DNA of 64,000 nt from Agriotes lineatus (lineage: Eukaryota > Arthropoda > Insecta > Coleoptera > Elateridae), in NCBI GenBank assembly GCA_940337035.1, contig CALNHX010002305.1, forward strand, positions 1 through 64,000, written 5' to 3'. Shown one piece after another: positions 10,996 to 21,342 of the stretch. The notes under the pieces were generated by a model, which was given only the letters and a program-made list of their open reading frames with translations, did not search any database and was not told where the DNA came from. Each line of letters begins with the position of its first letter. The stretch's first letter is position 1. Made by a program: the position numbers and the translations under genes.

Positions 10996-11629
10996 CGCAC
11001 AGTGAGAGGAATTAGGATTCCAAGTGGCCAAAAATATAAAAATTCTCAAGATACATTTTTAATAAAATCTATTTATATGTGTTTTGCATGACTTACGGAA
11101 GGATGTTATCAAGTTAGCTAAATGATTTGTGCATACGTCAAACGCTAGGTTACTGTCAAAGTGGGAACATTGGTTTATGTTTATACGTGTGTTGAGTGGA
11201 TTTAACATTTATTAATGAAATAGTAGTTATACTATTAAACACGTTTCTATGAAAATGAATGAAGCTACAGAAGGTACATAATATTTGTAGTTAATTTTTT
11301 GTTTCAAAACCAAAAACACCTTATTTTAAAACTAGTAGATTATATCAAATTTCTACTAAATCTATTCGAGTCGCAAAAATTATTAGAGGCTATTAGATCT
11401 TGATTGCTGTTTTCATATTATGCATTCACATCTTTTTTATAAAATGGCGTATACTTTATCTGCAAAAACTTGCAAAAACTACAATTGCGAATTTTTGTTT
11501 TTCAGGGGATATTAAAAAATAAAAAAAGCTGTTCAGCACGTTAAGAAATCGGTATCAATTTTTACCACCATATACAGATGTGACACTATTTATTATTCAA
11601 TTATCACCCGAAATTACCGAAATTGCCAT
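10996..11629. other. No gene recognised
   Basis: AT-rich DNA without a supportable feature. Confidence 0.45.
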
Positions 11630-12054
11630 TATAGTATTCCAACCAAAATTTGGAAAGCTATTTAAAATCCAGTACACTATGAAAAGTGTAAGTCCTGTCT
11701 AAGTTGGTTTCATACAATCAGTAAATACTATTCTGCTGTCAATCAGCTTTCAAGTAATGATAGTTCATCTGCAAACTGTATATGTAACCGTTTTGTTAAG
11801 GCATTGTAACATTGTACATGATTTAAGTAGGTACTAGTTGAGTTTTTAAAACCGTATAGTAGCATAGAAAATGTTGAAAAACGTATATGTCTTCCAAACT
11901 TTCCAATGCATCTGTCAAATTTGAAGGTTACTGTCGAAGTGTCACTGAATGACAATCAAACAGTAATTTTCTGAATTAAAATACGAAGTGACTTATTGTT
12001 CTCAATGCTGGCCTGATTTTAAATAGCTTTCCAATTTCTGGTTGGAATACTATA
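11630..12054. mobile_element. TIR element (~425 bp)
   Basis: The ends are ~40-bp inverted repeats: TATAGTATTCCAACCAAAAT... at 11630 and ...GGTTGGAATACTATA ending at 12054, with the shared inner block GGAAAGCTATTTAAAATC. A 70-codon open frame on the minus strand (11743-11955) lies inside but shows no family I recognise. Non-autonomous DNA transposon likely. Confidence 0.7.
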
Positions 12055-13139
12055 CTTTAATTAGAATATTTTATAACAAAATACTTAATATCATAATTTA
12101 GAATATTGAAGATTTGGTCATTTTAATTTTAAATCTATCAAATTTTGGAGCTAAATAAATCTCAGAATCGAATTCTACAGATTAAAAAATGCAAATAATA
12201 ATATTATATCATTTTCGGCCAGTTAGAATTTTATTTCCTCCCACTGTGCGCCGCGTGTAAATCGCTAATAAGTGATTCCTTTGTATCAATCTGTCCCTAT
12301 TATTTCAACATAAGCCAAACGCCAGCCTTAATCTACATTTTCTCTCACGTATTCGTTTAAAGGCGGGGTAACTGACAATCCTTTTAGTTAAAATACACTT
12401 GTACACGAAGACTAAAGTTACTGCTGTGAGATTAATAAGAACACTCAAGTACAAATACCTGCATTTATTTTCTGCCGTTTACAGAACAACTTAAGTTTAA
12501 CACCGTTACTTATTAACTAACTAAATTCTAAGTCCAGTTTGACCAAGAAAACTTGGTAGGCGTTCTCAAAATTTCTAATAAGCCTATCAGAGCGGCTCTA
12601 AATTTTGAACTTCTGCCACGTGCAGACAAACTTGAAGGTTTCACACGCTAAAATTTGTCAAGCGGTCGACACCTCGCAAAGTATCCCTAATAAATTCTAC
12701 AATTCTCCTAAAGGAATTTGCTGCGGTCGGCACGTAATTTTTATGACCAAGTTGCAACATTTGCACTTCTGATCACGTACTAATCATCTAGCTTCGCACA
12801 ATTTTTCGACTTATGAGGTAAACCCTGCATAACTTTACCCTTAACCATTCCGTGAGATTTGAATATTTCCGTCTTCCCAGAGAAAAACACGTTCCAAATA
12901 CCAGCTAAATACTTGCCAGTTGTAACTTTAATATGACCATTATGCCTACGAAATTCTACCTTACAGTATTTACGATATAAATTGCTTATTGCTACTAAAG
13001 TACAGTGTATTCGTACAACCACGTATACGTAATTTTCACTCAAGAACGCAAATCGTAACAATATGTATACGCTGTGGTTTTTTTATCTCGTTACAACACA
13101 TATTACGTGCTATGTTTTTTCATGAGTGTTTACAATTTT
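12055..13139. other. No gene recognised
   Basis: No convincing coding region. A 93-codon minus-strand frame (12780-13061) has no recognisable motif. Confidence 0.45.
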
Positions 13140-14545
13140 GATTACATTTTAAATAAACTAATTTCATAGTTGTGCAGCAGCAGCTTCTCCATTCCTATCC
13201 ATCTTCTTTTCCTCAAAAAAACTTCTGGTGATTTTCCTTTACCATTTTTCCTGTTTCTCTAGATCCACTTTGTTCATTAACCATGTTTTGCAACCCTACA
13301 TTAACCATGAGTCTTACAAGCACTTTATAAATTTTTATTCTATTGTTTATGATATACACTTCCTCAGGATAGAACTAAAGCTGTCCTCACTCTCTCTCTC
13401 TTATTAGTATACGATATGTGGAGTTGTGAACTCTTATCTATTGTTTTAACATCCACATAATTCATAAAGCTCGTTTAGTATCTTTAGACTAGTCCTAGTA
13501 TTTGTGCTGATTTCTTCAAGTCTCTTGTTATTCTTTGAAGCTCTCCATATGCCCTTGCTAATAGAGCTGTATCATTGGCTTTAATTGCTATCAAGCCATT
13601 TGTGTTAATTCCAGCTTCTCGTACTATACATATACATACATAAATCTGCTGATCATCTTTTTCAATTCCATCCTGTTCCTTGCTAGTTCTTTACAATTAA
13701 TTCATTGCTTTTAGCTCCTGTAAATCTTCAATGCATTGTATTTAGCTACTCTTTGATCTTCACCTTCTCCTAATATCTTCTTGTTCTTCTATGAGCAATT
13801 TCTTTGTTTTTTTAAAATTTACTAATATTTGTTATTGGCTTAGTTTTTTGAAGAGATCTCTGTTGGTTGGTCTTCTCCAGACTTATTGCTTCATACACTG
13901 GTATACCATTTGTAGAATTTTCCTTTTTCATTACACAGGTCTCGCTTACAAGTATTACCATGTTCTTATACTAGTTTTTCTAATTTTAAATCCTTATCAA
14001 CTGATTAGGCTAGCCACTTAAGATGGCTTATAAAACCATACTTTGTGTGGTTAATAACAAGCTCTCTGCCTACATTAAGAGGAAGAGGAGGAATAAGTTG
14101 AAAGGAGTTGTGGACAGAGGGAAACTTAACTTTTAGTATATTCATAGCTTCTTCCATTGTCATCTTTAGTTTTATCTAATTTCTGCATCGTTTGGTGTAG
14201 TTGAGGTCTTCTAATTGAATTCTATTCTCAAGTGAAACCACTGAGCAGGGTGAAAATGTTCATGTTATATTCAACACTGATTGCTTGCATTTCTTTTAAT
14301 AGACGCTTGATCAATCTTAGATAAACATACTGATATTGCTCAACAGCTCAACTATGTGTTTGCGAAAGTCTTGCAATTTGTTATTAATTAAGTGTTGAGT
14401 ATTTTATGTACATCATTTTGTAACATTGTAATTTCTTTGTAATTTTCATATTCTGTCTTCTCGTCCTTTTTATATAAAGGAATTATTAGTGCCTCTTTCC
14501 ATGTAGTAGATATTATTTCTCAGCCTTCACTCAGTAACTGGAAAC
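13140..14545 (-). pseudogene. RTE-like retrotransposon relic
   Basis: The minus strand is purine-rich and translates in broken frames to RTE-type reverse transcriptase pieces. At ~14520 down to 14430 it reads TWKEALIIPLYKKDEKTEYENYKEITML, matching the 'W...ii.iyKkgd...c.nYR.i.L' block. Around 13600-13500 it reads NDTALLARAYGELQRI, matching the region just after the (F)ADD box. Stops and frameshifts abound. It lies upstream of the first visible Kuzbanian exon, in antisense. Confidence 0.5.
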
Positions 14546-15052
14546 TTTGTTTATCATTGCTTCCCCTCGCTTTCTAGCTAATTCCTCTGTAATTTCTTTT
14601 TTCTCTGGACTCTTTTCATTCTTCATGTTTGTCTATATTTCGTATTATTTTCTATATTGTTTGTTCGTTATATATATTTCTTTATATTATAGCTGCAACT
14701 ACTCTACCTTCTTCACCTGTTTCATATTTATAATTTCCTCGTTTTCTACTTCCAGTGCTTTATTATTTTTTCTTCATCTCGAATACAGAACAGTGGCTTT
14801 TGTTGAGATTTTTACATGTAGTTTTAAATTCTTGGTAGTCAATCGAACCATTTATTTTCTCTTTGCGGTTTCTTACAATGTTCTTCTTGCATTCGATATT
14901 AAGCCAGCTAAAAAGAAAAAAATGCTAACTGACCGAGGTAATGGTGTACTCTAACAAATTGTTTTCCATGTAAGGATATACAAATAAATGAACAAGTTTC
15001 AAACTACCTGCTGTATAAACAAATTAATTCGACTAAAATCATTATATTTCAG

Positions 15053-15458
15053 TCCAAGCCAAGGCCCGTGTTGCAGTGGCGAAACGTGTGCGTTTGTGCC
15101 CGAATACAAGGAGGAAGTCTGCAAGGCCGAGTCGGACTGTTCCAGATATTCCAAGTGCAACGGCCTGTCAGCGGAATGCCCCTCGCCCACTCCCCGTCCA
15201 GACAAAACTCGGTGCAACAACGGAACACAGCTCTGCATCAGTGGCGAGTGCAGCGGCTCCATCTGTCTTGAATGGAACCTCACGGCATGCTCCCTCACCT
15301 CGCAAGACCACCCCAACATGGACAAAAGGAAACTGTGCGAGCTTGCCTGCCAGAACGGAACCGACATCTGCAGAAGCACCAGCGAGTTCGCCCATCTGGT
15401 TGGGCTGCCTCCGGGCGGCATCAGCCTGCGGCCTGGGTCACCCTGCGATAACTTCCAG
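15053..15458 (+). CDS. kuz: Kuzbanian/ADAM10 exon: disintegrin end and cysteine-rich region
   Basis: This exon encodes the extracellular end of the disintegrin domain and the cysteine-rich region of an ADAM10-type membrane metalloprotease, the alpha-secretase that cleaves Notch and other surface proteins. It opens PSQGPCCSGETCAF, contains the disintegrin-loop-like CKAESDCSRYSKCNG and continues CNNGTQLCISGECSGSIC to the conserved PGSPCDNFQ. Cysteine spacing and these blocks match ADAM10, not ADAM17. Three N-glycosylation sequons (NGT, NLT, NGT) are present. The acceptor is tatatttcAG at 15051-15052 (split codon, phase 2). The donor is CAG|GTGAGT at 15458/15459 (phase 0). The prodomain and protease exons are not in the window upstream, so they lie beyond its start. 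Symbol kuz versus its paralogue kuzbanian-like is a judgement. Confidence 0.92.
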
Positions 15459-15492
15459 GTGAGTTTTATTGTTCGAAGTGCTTGAAGTGTTT

Positions 15493-15652
15493 GGAATTGG
15501 TGAAAACTGCAGAATCCGGAGCCAATTCCCCTCCTATTGTTAATATTAATTATTATCAACCGTGTTTCTCTAGTAACCATAACTAAAATTATAAGGAAAG
15601 AAAGTAAATGGAGGGGAATTGGCCCCGAATTCTGCAATTTAGCCCGGAATTG
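15493..15652. mobile_element. Small foldback MITE in intron
   Basis: GAATTGG...CTGCAGAATCCGGAGCCA ATTCCCCTCC at 15493-15535 is inverted at 15610-15652 (GGAGGGGAATTGG...GAATTCTGCA...GGAATTG). The ~75-bp spacer is AT-rich. It lies in the 441-bp intron between the first two visible Kuzbanian exons. Confidence 0.65.
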
Positions 15653-15899
15653 TTAAGAGGTTGAAGGGTCCTTGGAGACTTCCAAAGAAGCCAGAAGATT
15701 GTGTTTTATCTAACATTTTTTCTTCTTAATGAAGCATATTACGAGTATCACACATAGTCTAGAAAAAAATTTAAATAAATATTTAAAGGATAACCTAACC
15801 TAACTTTTATTCTTTGTCACTTGTTAGATGTCAAGTAAAAGGATAATACTTTTTCTGCAAAGTGGATGTGCTATACTTAACATTCATGTTCCGTTCTAG

Positions 15900-16181
15900 G
15901 GCTACTGCGACGTGTTTTTGAAGTGTAGGGCGGTGGATGCAGATGGACCGTTGGTCCGACTCATGAACCTCCTTCTGAACCGAGAGACTCTGATGAACGT
16001 CGCTCAATGGATCACGGAATATTGGTGGGCAGTGCTCCTGATCGGCATCGGTTTCATCATATTTATGGGACTCTTTATTAAGTGCTGTGCTGTGCATACA
16101 CCGTCTTCAAATCCAAAGAAGCCTCCGGCACGGAGGCTAAGTGAGACGCTGAGGAGGCCAATGAACACCTTGAGGCGAATG
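15900..16181 (+). CDS. kuz: Kuzbanian/ADAM10 exon: membrane-proximal and transmembrane region
   Basis: This exon continues in phase 0 from the previous one. It starts GYCDVFLKCRAVDADGPL, the last conserved Cys-rich block of ADAM10, followed by a short stalk. A single transmembrane helix follows (WWAVLLIGIGFIIFMGLFI, residues ~50-68 of the exon), then a cytoplasmic KCCAVHTPSSNPKKPP motif typical of the family and a basic RRLSETLRRPMNTLRRM stretch. The latter is of the kind that retains ADAM10 in the ER or binds trafficking partners; that role is inferred. The acceptor is ccgttctAG at 15898-15899. The donor is ATG|GTAACT at 16181/16182. Reading on past the donor meets a stop after a few codons, supporting the splice. 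Confidence 0.93.
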
Positions 16182-16235
16182 GTAACTGACTTGCAAATAC
16201 AGAGATTTTGTGACTAATGTTGCAACATTTCACAG

Positions 16236-16377
16236 AGAAATTACAGCGGCCATCACTCATCGTCCACTTCAGCAAATGCAGGGCGGAGTAGAAGCGACAG
16301 GGCTAGTCGGCCTTCCGCCAGTCAGGGCCCTCGTGCAGGCTATGGACAAGGGCGAGGGCAGTATTATGCTCCTAAGG
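16236..16377 (+). CDS. kuz: Kuzbanian/ADAM10 exon: cytoplasmic tail
   Basis: The 54-bp intron before it (16182-16235) ends catttcacAG. In phase 0 the exon encodes a low-complexity tail: NYSGHHSSSTSANAGRSRS, then RPSASQGPRAGYGQGRGQYYAPK. It is rich in Ser, Arg and Gly and GC-rich relative to its surroundings. It ends AAG-G|GTTAGT (phase 1). Phase matches the exon at 20476 exactly. The tail is unstructured; serine-arginine pairs suggest phosphorylation sites, but none is proven. Confidence 0.8.
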
Positions 16378-17514
16378 GTTAGTAGTTTGTGTTGTTTCGG
16401 CGTTTGCTTTGTCATTGTGCCTGGTTTATTTAAATATGTCTGTGTTATGAGTGAATTTTTCAAAATTTACCTGAATTGTATTGTATTGTACACATTTATA
16501 AATATTGTAACATTTTATAACTATTTATTTCTTCTTCTTCGCTAATCCTTTCTGCCCTTTCAGGCTTCAGATGTAGGTTTCTTGTCCTGTATTAATTTTT
16601 TCTATTCTTTCCTGTCTCTTGCTGGGGTTTTCATTTCTTCTATCGTCTTTCCTCTTTCAAAGTTTCTTTCCCAGATTTACTCCATTCATTATCTTCTTGG
16701 TTTTCCTCTTTGCTTCTTGGTTACGGACTTGTTGTATTTTTACCGTTGGTATTATAATACATAATATTCATCAAAAAATTATCGATAATGAGTGTTCTAT
16801 TTATTAATATCACTGATGATATTTTTCCTTAATTTGTTTAATAATCTTATTCATAATAATGATAAATAGCAAGGGTCTTAGGCTGCCCCCTTATTTTATT
16901 CCTTTAATCATTTTGAATTCGTCTGATCTTTCTCCTGCCATTTTTACTTTTGCTCTGTCTTATATATTTATTAGGTGCTATTTACTTTAATTTCTCTCAA
17001 GGTTTTCCATATTTCCCGTCTGTCTACCGTATCGAAGGCTGCTCTTGGGTCCATAAATGTTAGATATAATTCCGTTCTTTCTTCTATTTTTCTTTCTATT
17101 ATATTTCTTATTATGTTGTCTTCATCTTTTTTGTAGAATTTTTGTGTATAGCTCAAAAGCTACCACTGGTTTGGGCTAAGCAGATTGGTCTGTAGTTTTC
17201 ACATTGTGTCTGTCTGTATCCATTTCTTGTATATTGGTATTAGTTATTTTCCCATTCCCTCGGGATTGTTTATTTCTCCCCTCTTTACAGATAGCCCATA
17301 TCCAATGGATTCCTTTTTGGGTCCACCCATTTAATCATCTCTGCTGCTATGCCGTCTTCTCCACTTGCTTTTCCAATTTGCATTTTTTGTATTGTATCTT
17401 CAACTTCTCTCTTAATTTTTTGTTCATGTTCTGTTTATTCTCCATTATGTTGTCTTTTGCTACCGATGTGGTATTTATTTTTATAGTGAGATGTTTTATT
17501 GTACTTTTTCCATC

Positions 17515-17690
17515 AGCACGGTCGCCTAGTGGTAAGAGTGTCAGACTTGTAATCACAGTGATCAGGGGTCCCGCATTCAAACCCCAAGATAGGCAGGAGT
17601 GTACATGAAAAGTCATACAAAAATCAGTCCTTAGAACTAATCAAGAGTTCAGTCACCTGAGGATGTATGTCTTTTGTGTCTGTTTGTATT
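17515..17690 (+). mobile_element. tRNA-derived SINE
   Basis: The head resembles a tRNA: A-box-like TCGCCTAGTGGTAAGAG, an anticodon-loop-like CTTGTAATC (TGT, Thr-like) and a B-box-like GCATTCAAACCCC. An unrelated body with 'gttcagtcacctgaggatg' follows. The acceptor-stem ends do not pair cleanly, and the segment lies within the RTE relic. I therefore read it as a SINE, not a working tRNA gene. Confidence 0.65.
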
Positions 17691-17780
17691 TGATCCTGTA
17701 TAGTTTTTATTGCTTTTATTTCTTTCCTTTTATCTCTTTATCTGTTTATTCTCGTCCAAAACTTTTTGCTGTCTATTTTT

Positions 17781-18449
17781 ACTTCCTTTTACTATAAAGG
17801 AAGTATTGGATTCACCCCAAAAATTCGAAATTGAGTTTTCAACGGATCTTCACGTTTTAGAGTCCCCTGATCCCAAAAAACATATTTTTTTTCATTGGTC
17901 TGTGTGTCTGTCTGTGTGTCTGTCTGTCTGTGAACAGAATATCTCAAAAACGAAAAGAGGTATGGCGTTGAAACTTCATATATAAGTTTTGTGTACTATG
18001 TAGATGAGACAGCAAGCTTTTGAAGAAAATCGCATAACCGGAAGTAGGTGTTTACTCTTGTGATTTTTCAGTTTTTTTCGATTTTTTCAAAAACGGCTCT
18101 AACGATTTTTTTTAAACTTTACATTTTTCTTAAATTTTTAATGTGTATTGATGTGAGATAGGTGATTTTCCAGTTGAATACTTCTAAAGTGGGTTTCTTT
18201 TGTTTTTTTTTCTATTTTTTTTATGAACTCCTATTTTAAATAAAACACCCGGTATATTATTACATTTTTGAATTCACCTTAAAATTCTAGAGAAAATTTG
18301 TTTCTTCAACTAACACTCGATTTTGTACCGTTTTTGTAGAATTTGTAATTTTTGAAAATTTTTAACAAATGGTTAAAAATTAAAAATGAAATTTTTGACT
18401 AATTATAAGATCACTGTAAAAGGAAGTTGTGTGAGTGTATCACACCAGA
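17781..18449 (-). mobile_element. Interspersed ~665-bp repeat, copy 2
   Basis: Reverse-oriented copy of the repeat at 3232-3896, including the terminal hairpin (ACTTCCTTTTACTATAAAGG at 17781) and the TCTGG...CTCACA head at its other end. It is inserted between the endonuclease and reverse transcriptase parts of the antisense RTE relic, so it is younger than that element. Confidence 0.8.
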
Positions 18450-19495
18450 TTTTATGTACCTAAATCTGTTATCTCTTCTTCAAACTCCTTCCAGTATTAA
18501 TTTTTTGCTTTTTTGACGCCCTTTTTCGCTATGTTTCTTTTTCTATTATATTCTTCTTCGCCACTCTGCGTTTTTGTATGAGTAAATTGCTTCCATGCTG
18601 TTTTATTTTCTTTTATCAGTCTTTTTATGTGGATTCCACCATCTTGTCCTTTTAAAGTGCTGATTATAATTACTTACTCTTTCCAAATTGTTCTCTGTTA
18701 GCTTCAGCACTGTCTTTATATGCTATCCATCTTTCTCTTAAAGTCCATTTTGTTTTTCCTTTCTCTAGTATTTGGTCCAGTATCTGCCTTTTTCTGGTAT
18801 GTAGAGTTTTTAACTTATGTATCGCTACACTACTATATACTTTTGTATCTTCTTTGCTGTTTAGTCGTGTACTTGGTACTTTGTTATTACTTGTCTGTGG
18901 TGTGATCCAATATCTGCTTCTTCAGTTTCTATTTTTTTTAAATTATCTCTGTTGTCTTGCGTATATGTTATATAATCTATCAGACTTTTAGCATTATTTA
19001 TATTCTAATCGTTTATATTTCGTAGATCTTTTTATAGAAATATAATTTTTATTCCATTTCTATTTAGAGTTTCTTCTCCATGTATTCCCATACAACTCAT
19101 TGCTCTGTTATAGTCTTTTCCTACTCTACTGTTCCAGCCCCCCATTACTATTGTTTTCTCATTTTCTTCTTTCATTTCTTCTAGTATTCGTTGTGGGTTT
19201 ATGTAGAAATCTATCATTTCCTCATCAGTTGTTTCTTCTACAGGCCCATAAATTTGGATGATAGTAATTGACTGTTATTTTTTTGTTTATTCCTTCTATG
19301 ACTATTATTCGTACTCCCTCCTTAGCTCTTTGTTCTGGTTTCACTCCATATCCCTTAGGACCTTCCTTACTTTCTCGTTTTAACTGTAGGTCGCTCTCCT
19401 CTTCTTGTTGTTTGATTCCATGTATAATTATTTTCTTTTTTCTTATTTCTCTATCCATTTCTTCCATTCTGTTCTCTTGTTGTGTCGCCCTTTTA

Positions 19496-20023
19496 GTCCA
19501 AGAGTGAGCAACGGGTTTGCTTACAGTATTTTTAACAAGCGTGCAACTGTTATGAAAGGTCCCTTTGAATATACTGAGAAGGAAACCCGAAGTCTGGCAA
19601 GCCTGCGGTTGTGGTTTTAGCCCCCCTGCTTCCTTGAAGGGTGGAAAAAAAATAATAAAAAAAAAGTATAATAACAAGTCTGGCGCTTGGCTGTGTTGAA
19701 GGTAATCATAAGAGATAAAAAAAAAACTGATCCTCAGCGGGTTGTGGAAATTCAAACGTATGAATAATATGTTGGCGGCACTGTTATCAGTCAAAACCTA
19801 ACCTGCTAACCTCGAATTTGACATAGTCTTACAGTGTCACCAACATATTATTCATAGGTTTTGTGTCATTATTTTTTTTCCACCCATCAAGGACACAAAG
19901 GGGCTAAAACCACCACCGCAGGCTTGCCAGAGGGTTCCCTTCTCAGTATATTCAAAGGGACCTTCCATAACAGTTACACGCTTGTTAAAAATACTGTAAG
20001 AAATCCTTTGCTGGCTCTTGGAC
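19496..20023. mobile_element. Foldback element, ~260-bp arms
   Basis: GTCCAAGAG...GAGCAACGGGTTT at the left and ...CCTTTGCTGGCTCTTGGAC at the right are inverted. Homology continues through 'cagtatttttaacaagcg' and 'ggtccctttgaatatactga' to a centre near 19790, where 'atgaataatatgttgg' meets its inverse. Almost all of the element is palindromic. It splits the coiled-coil ORF1 of the antisense RTE relic. Confidence 0.8.
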
Positions 20024-20475
20024 TATTTGTTTAAGTTGTTTGTTTTCATTTCTCAGCTGTTTGTTCATCTTGTGCTATCATGCTATCTAATTTTTATTTA
20101 TCTCTTCTAAAATATCTTGCATCTTTTTGCTGTACATTTAACTGTGGATTTAACTTCCCTCCTATTTATTTAAAAACTTAATATAAATGTGCAATTTCTA
20201 ATGTATATTATAGGTTGCTGTAAAATATCCATAAAACTGAAAGAAACGAAAGGTCTGATATTCTCGATAAAATATATTCATCACTTACTTCCTGAGATAA
20301 TTGTTTTACAGTGATAGTAACAATAACGAGTCAAAGATACCCAATAGAAAATAACCGAAACTCTAAAAAGTTACAGCACAGAAACTAAAACGCCCTTACA
20401 AGGCGCTTCTGTGTTGTAACGCAAGTTTGCGACACTAACAGTATTTTTATAATACAATAGACTATTCCCCACTAG

Positions 20476-20582
20476 CATCAGCCCCGCCTGCGAACTACAA
20501 CGTCAGGACGAACAACCACCCGGAGCTGTATGCGGGCGCATACGACCGGAACGCGTACGAAATGCGCCAGCAGAAGGTCTGA
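20476..20582 (+). CDS. kuz: Kuzbanian/ADAM10 last exon up to the first stop
   Basis: Acceptor ctattccccactAG at 20474-20475. With the phase-1 donor at 16377 the junction codon is GCA (Ala) and the frame reads ASAPPANYNVRTNNHPELYA, then GAYDRNAYEMRQQKV, stopping at TGA 20580-20582. The exon is GC-rich and codon-like while the flanking intron is not. This completes a cytoplasmic tail of ~98 residues after the membrane segment. The TGA is immediately followed by C and a long open, coding-like extension (see next entry), so this may not be the only C-terminus. Confidence 0.8.
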
Positions 20583-20783
20583 CAGTACGGAAACACCGGG
20601 GATACGCGGGTCTCTCCACCGCCCGAGTACCCCGGCAACCCTATGGCCAGCATCCAGTTTGAGGGCCCCTCGGGCAACACCCTGACGAATAGTCCCATGA
20701 TGAGTGTGCCCAGTTGTAACGGTGTCGCGCCGCAGCCTGGGGACTCCAGCATGCGAAACAGTTCTTCGACGTACACCGGATAG
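20583..20783 (+). CDS. kuz: Possible stop-codon readthrough extension of kuz
   Basis: In the same frame directly after the TGA there are 66 open codons ending at TAG 20781-20783. They read QYGNTGDTRVSPPPEYPGNP, then MASIQFEGPSGNTLTNSPMM and a Ser/Pro/Asn-rich end (SSTYTG). Composition and GC-rich third positions match the exon before the stop. PPPEYP resembles a proline-rich ligand motif. Three explanations remain: programmed readthrough (TGA followed by C is a known leaky context), a recent nonsense mutation or sequence error, or an unspliced variant. I see no alternative acceptor that keeps the frame. Confidence 0.5.
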   Translation, partial: QYGNTGDTRVSPPPEYPGNPMASIQFEGPSGNTLTNSPMMSVPSCNGVAPQPGDSSMRNSSSTYTG

Positions 20784-21002
20784 GGCTCAAACTGGTAAGG
20801 TCAGTGTTCTGTGATTTAAATTGAACCACGTAAACTCTTAAATATGCGTGCATTATGACAGTTAATCTGGATTAAAACGGGTGCATTTCAGTATAGTCAC
20901 CGATAGTTTTAGTTTAATCTCGTATATAATCTTAAGCAGTTATTATAACATGTAAGTATCTTAATGATTTTTTCTGTTGAAGAGTTTGTTAGCTTCCTAT
21001 TC

Positions 21003-21008
21003 AATAAA
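21003..21008 (+). terminator. Polyadenylation signal AATAAA
   Basis: First canonical AATAAA after the kuz last exon, about 220 bp past the distal TAG. A plausible 3' end of the transcript; the cleavage site is not determined. Confidence 0.6.
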
Positions 21009-21342
21009 AGGCTGATTTATTATTATGTTGTAGGACAGGTAGGGTCTGCATTTAGAATTGAAATTGTCTACTCGCCGAGTTCTGTTCTTCATTTACAGCG
21101 TAATGGACTATTCTGTTTGCTCCTTTTGTAAATGTGATTGTTTAGTCATTAGTGTTTTTAACTATCAAATTGAAGCTGAGCGAATAATCCGGATATTTTC
21201 TGCAATTGTTTCCCGGAGTATTAGCTCACATTTTTAGACTTTATTGGATGATTGTAAAATTTTGTGCAAAGCGTAACTTGTTATAGCTTGCAGTTTTTAA
21301 GCGATTTGTATATTATACGATTTTATCAGTTGTTTTGAAATA

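Larger units (their letters stand above)
16400..20170 (-). mobile_element. Antisense RTE-like retrotransposon relic in the last kuz intron
   Basis: Reading on the minus strand from ~20170 downward there are four parts. First comes an ORF1-like coiled coil (MQDILEEINKKLDSMIAQDEQ), interrupted by a foldback at 19496-20023 and resuming with KRATQQENRMEEMDREIRKKKIIIHG. Next is an endonuclease piece (EENEKTIVMGGWNSRVGKDYN, 19217-19032, the 'GDxN' motif altered to GGWN). Then come the reverse transcriptase start (KLREKVEDTIQKMQIGKASG, GEDGIAAEMIKW, ~17400) and the catalytic block region (FMDPRAAFDTVDRREIWKTL, 17156-16971). Last is GGSLRPLLFIIIMNKIIKQI (~16880). Gene order is intact but frames are broken. 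Same family style as the element at 24014-28870. Confidence 0.7.

Noticed and set aside
14999..15637. 212-codon minus-strand frame across the kuz exon
   Set aside because: Shadow of the GC-rich exon; plus-strand ADAM10 homology, splice sites and phases are decisive.
17515..17600. Possible tRNA-Thr gene
   Set aside because: A and B boxes are present but the acceptor stem does not pair properly and a SINE body follows.
20574..20590. Alternative splicing to bypass the TGA (acceptor-like TCTGACAG ending 20585)
   Set aside because: Joining the phase-1 donor at 16377 to this acceptor gives a wrong frame that soon stops, so it does not rescue the extension.
20495..20776. 93-codon minus-strand frame over the last kuz exon
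   Set aside because: Antisense shadow of the GC-rich coding exon, without motifs.
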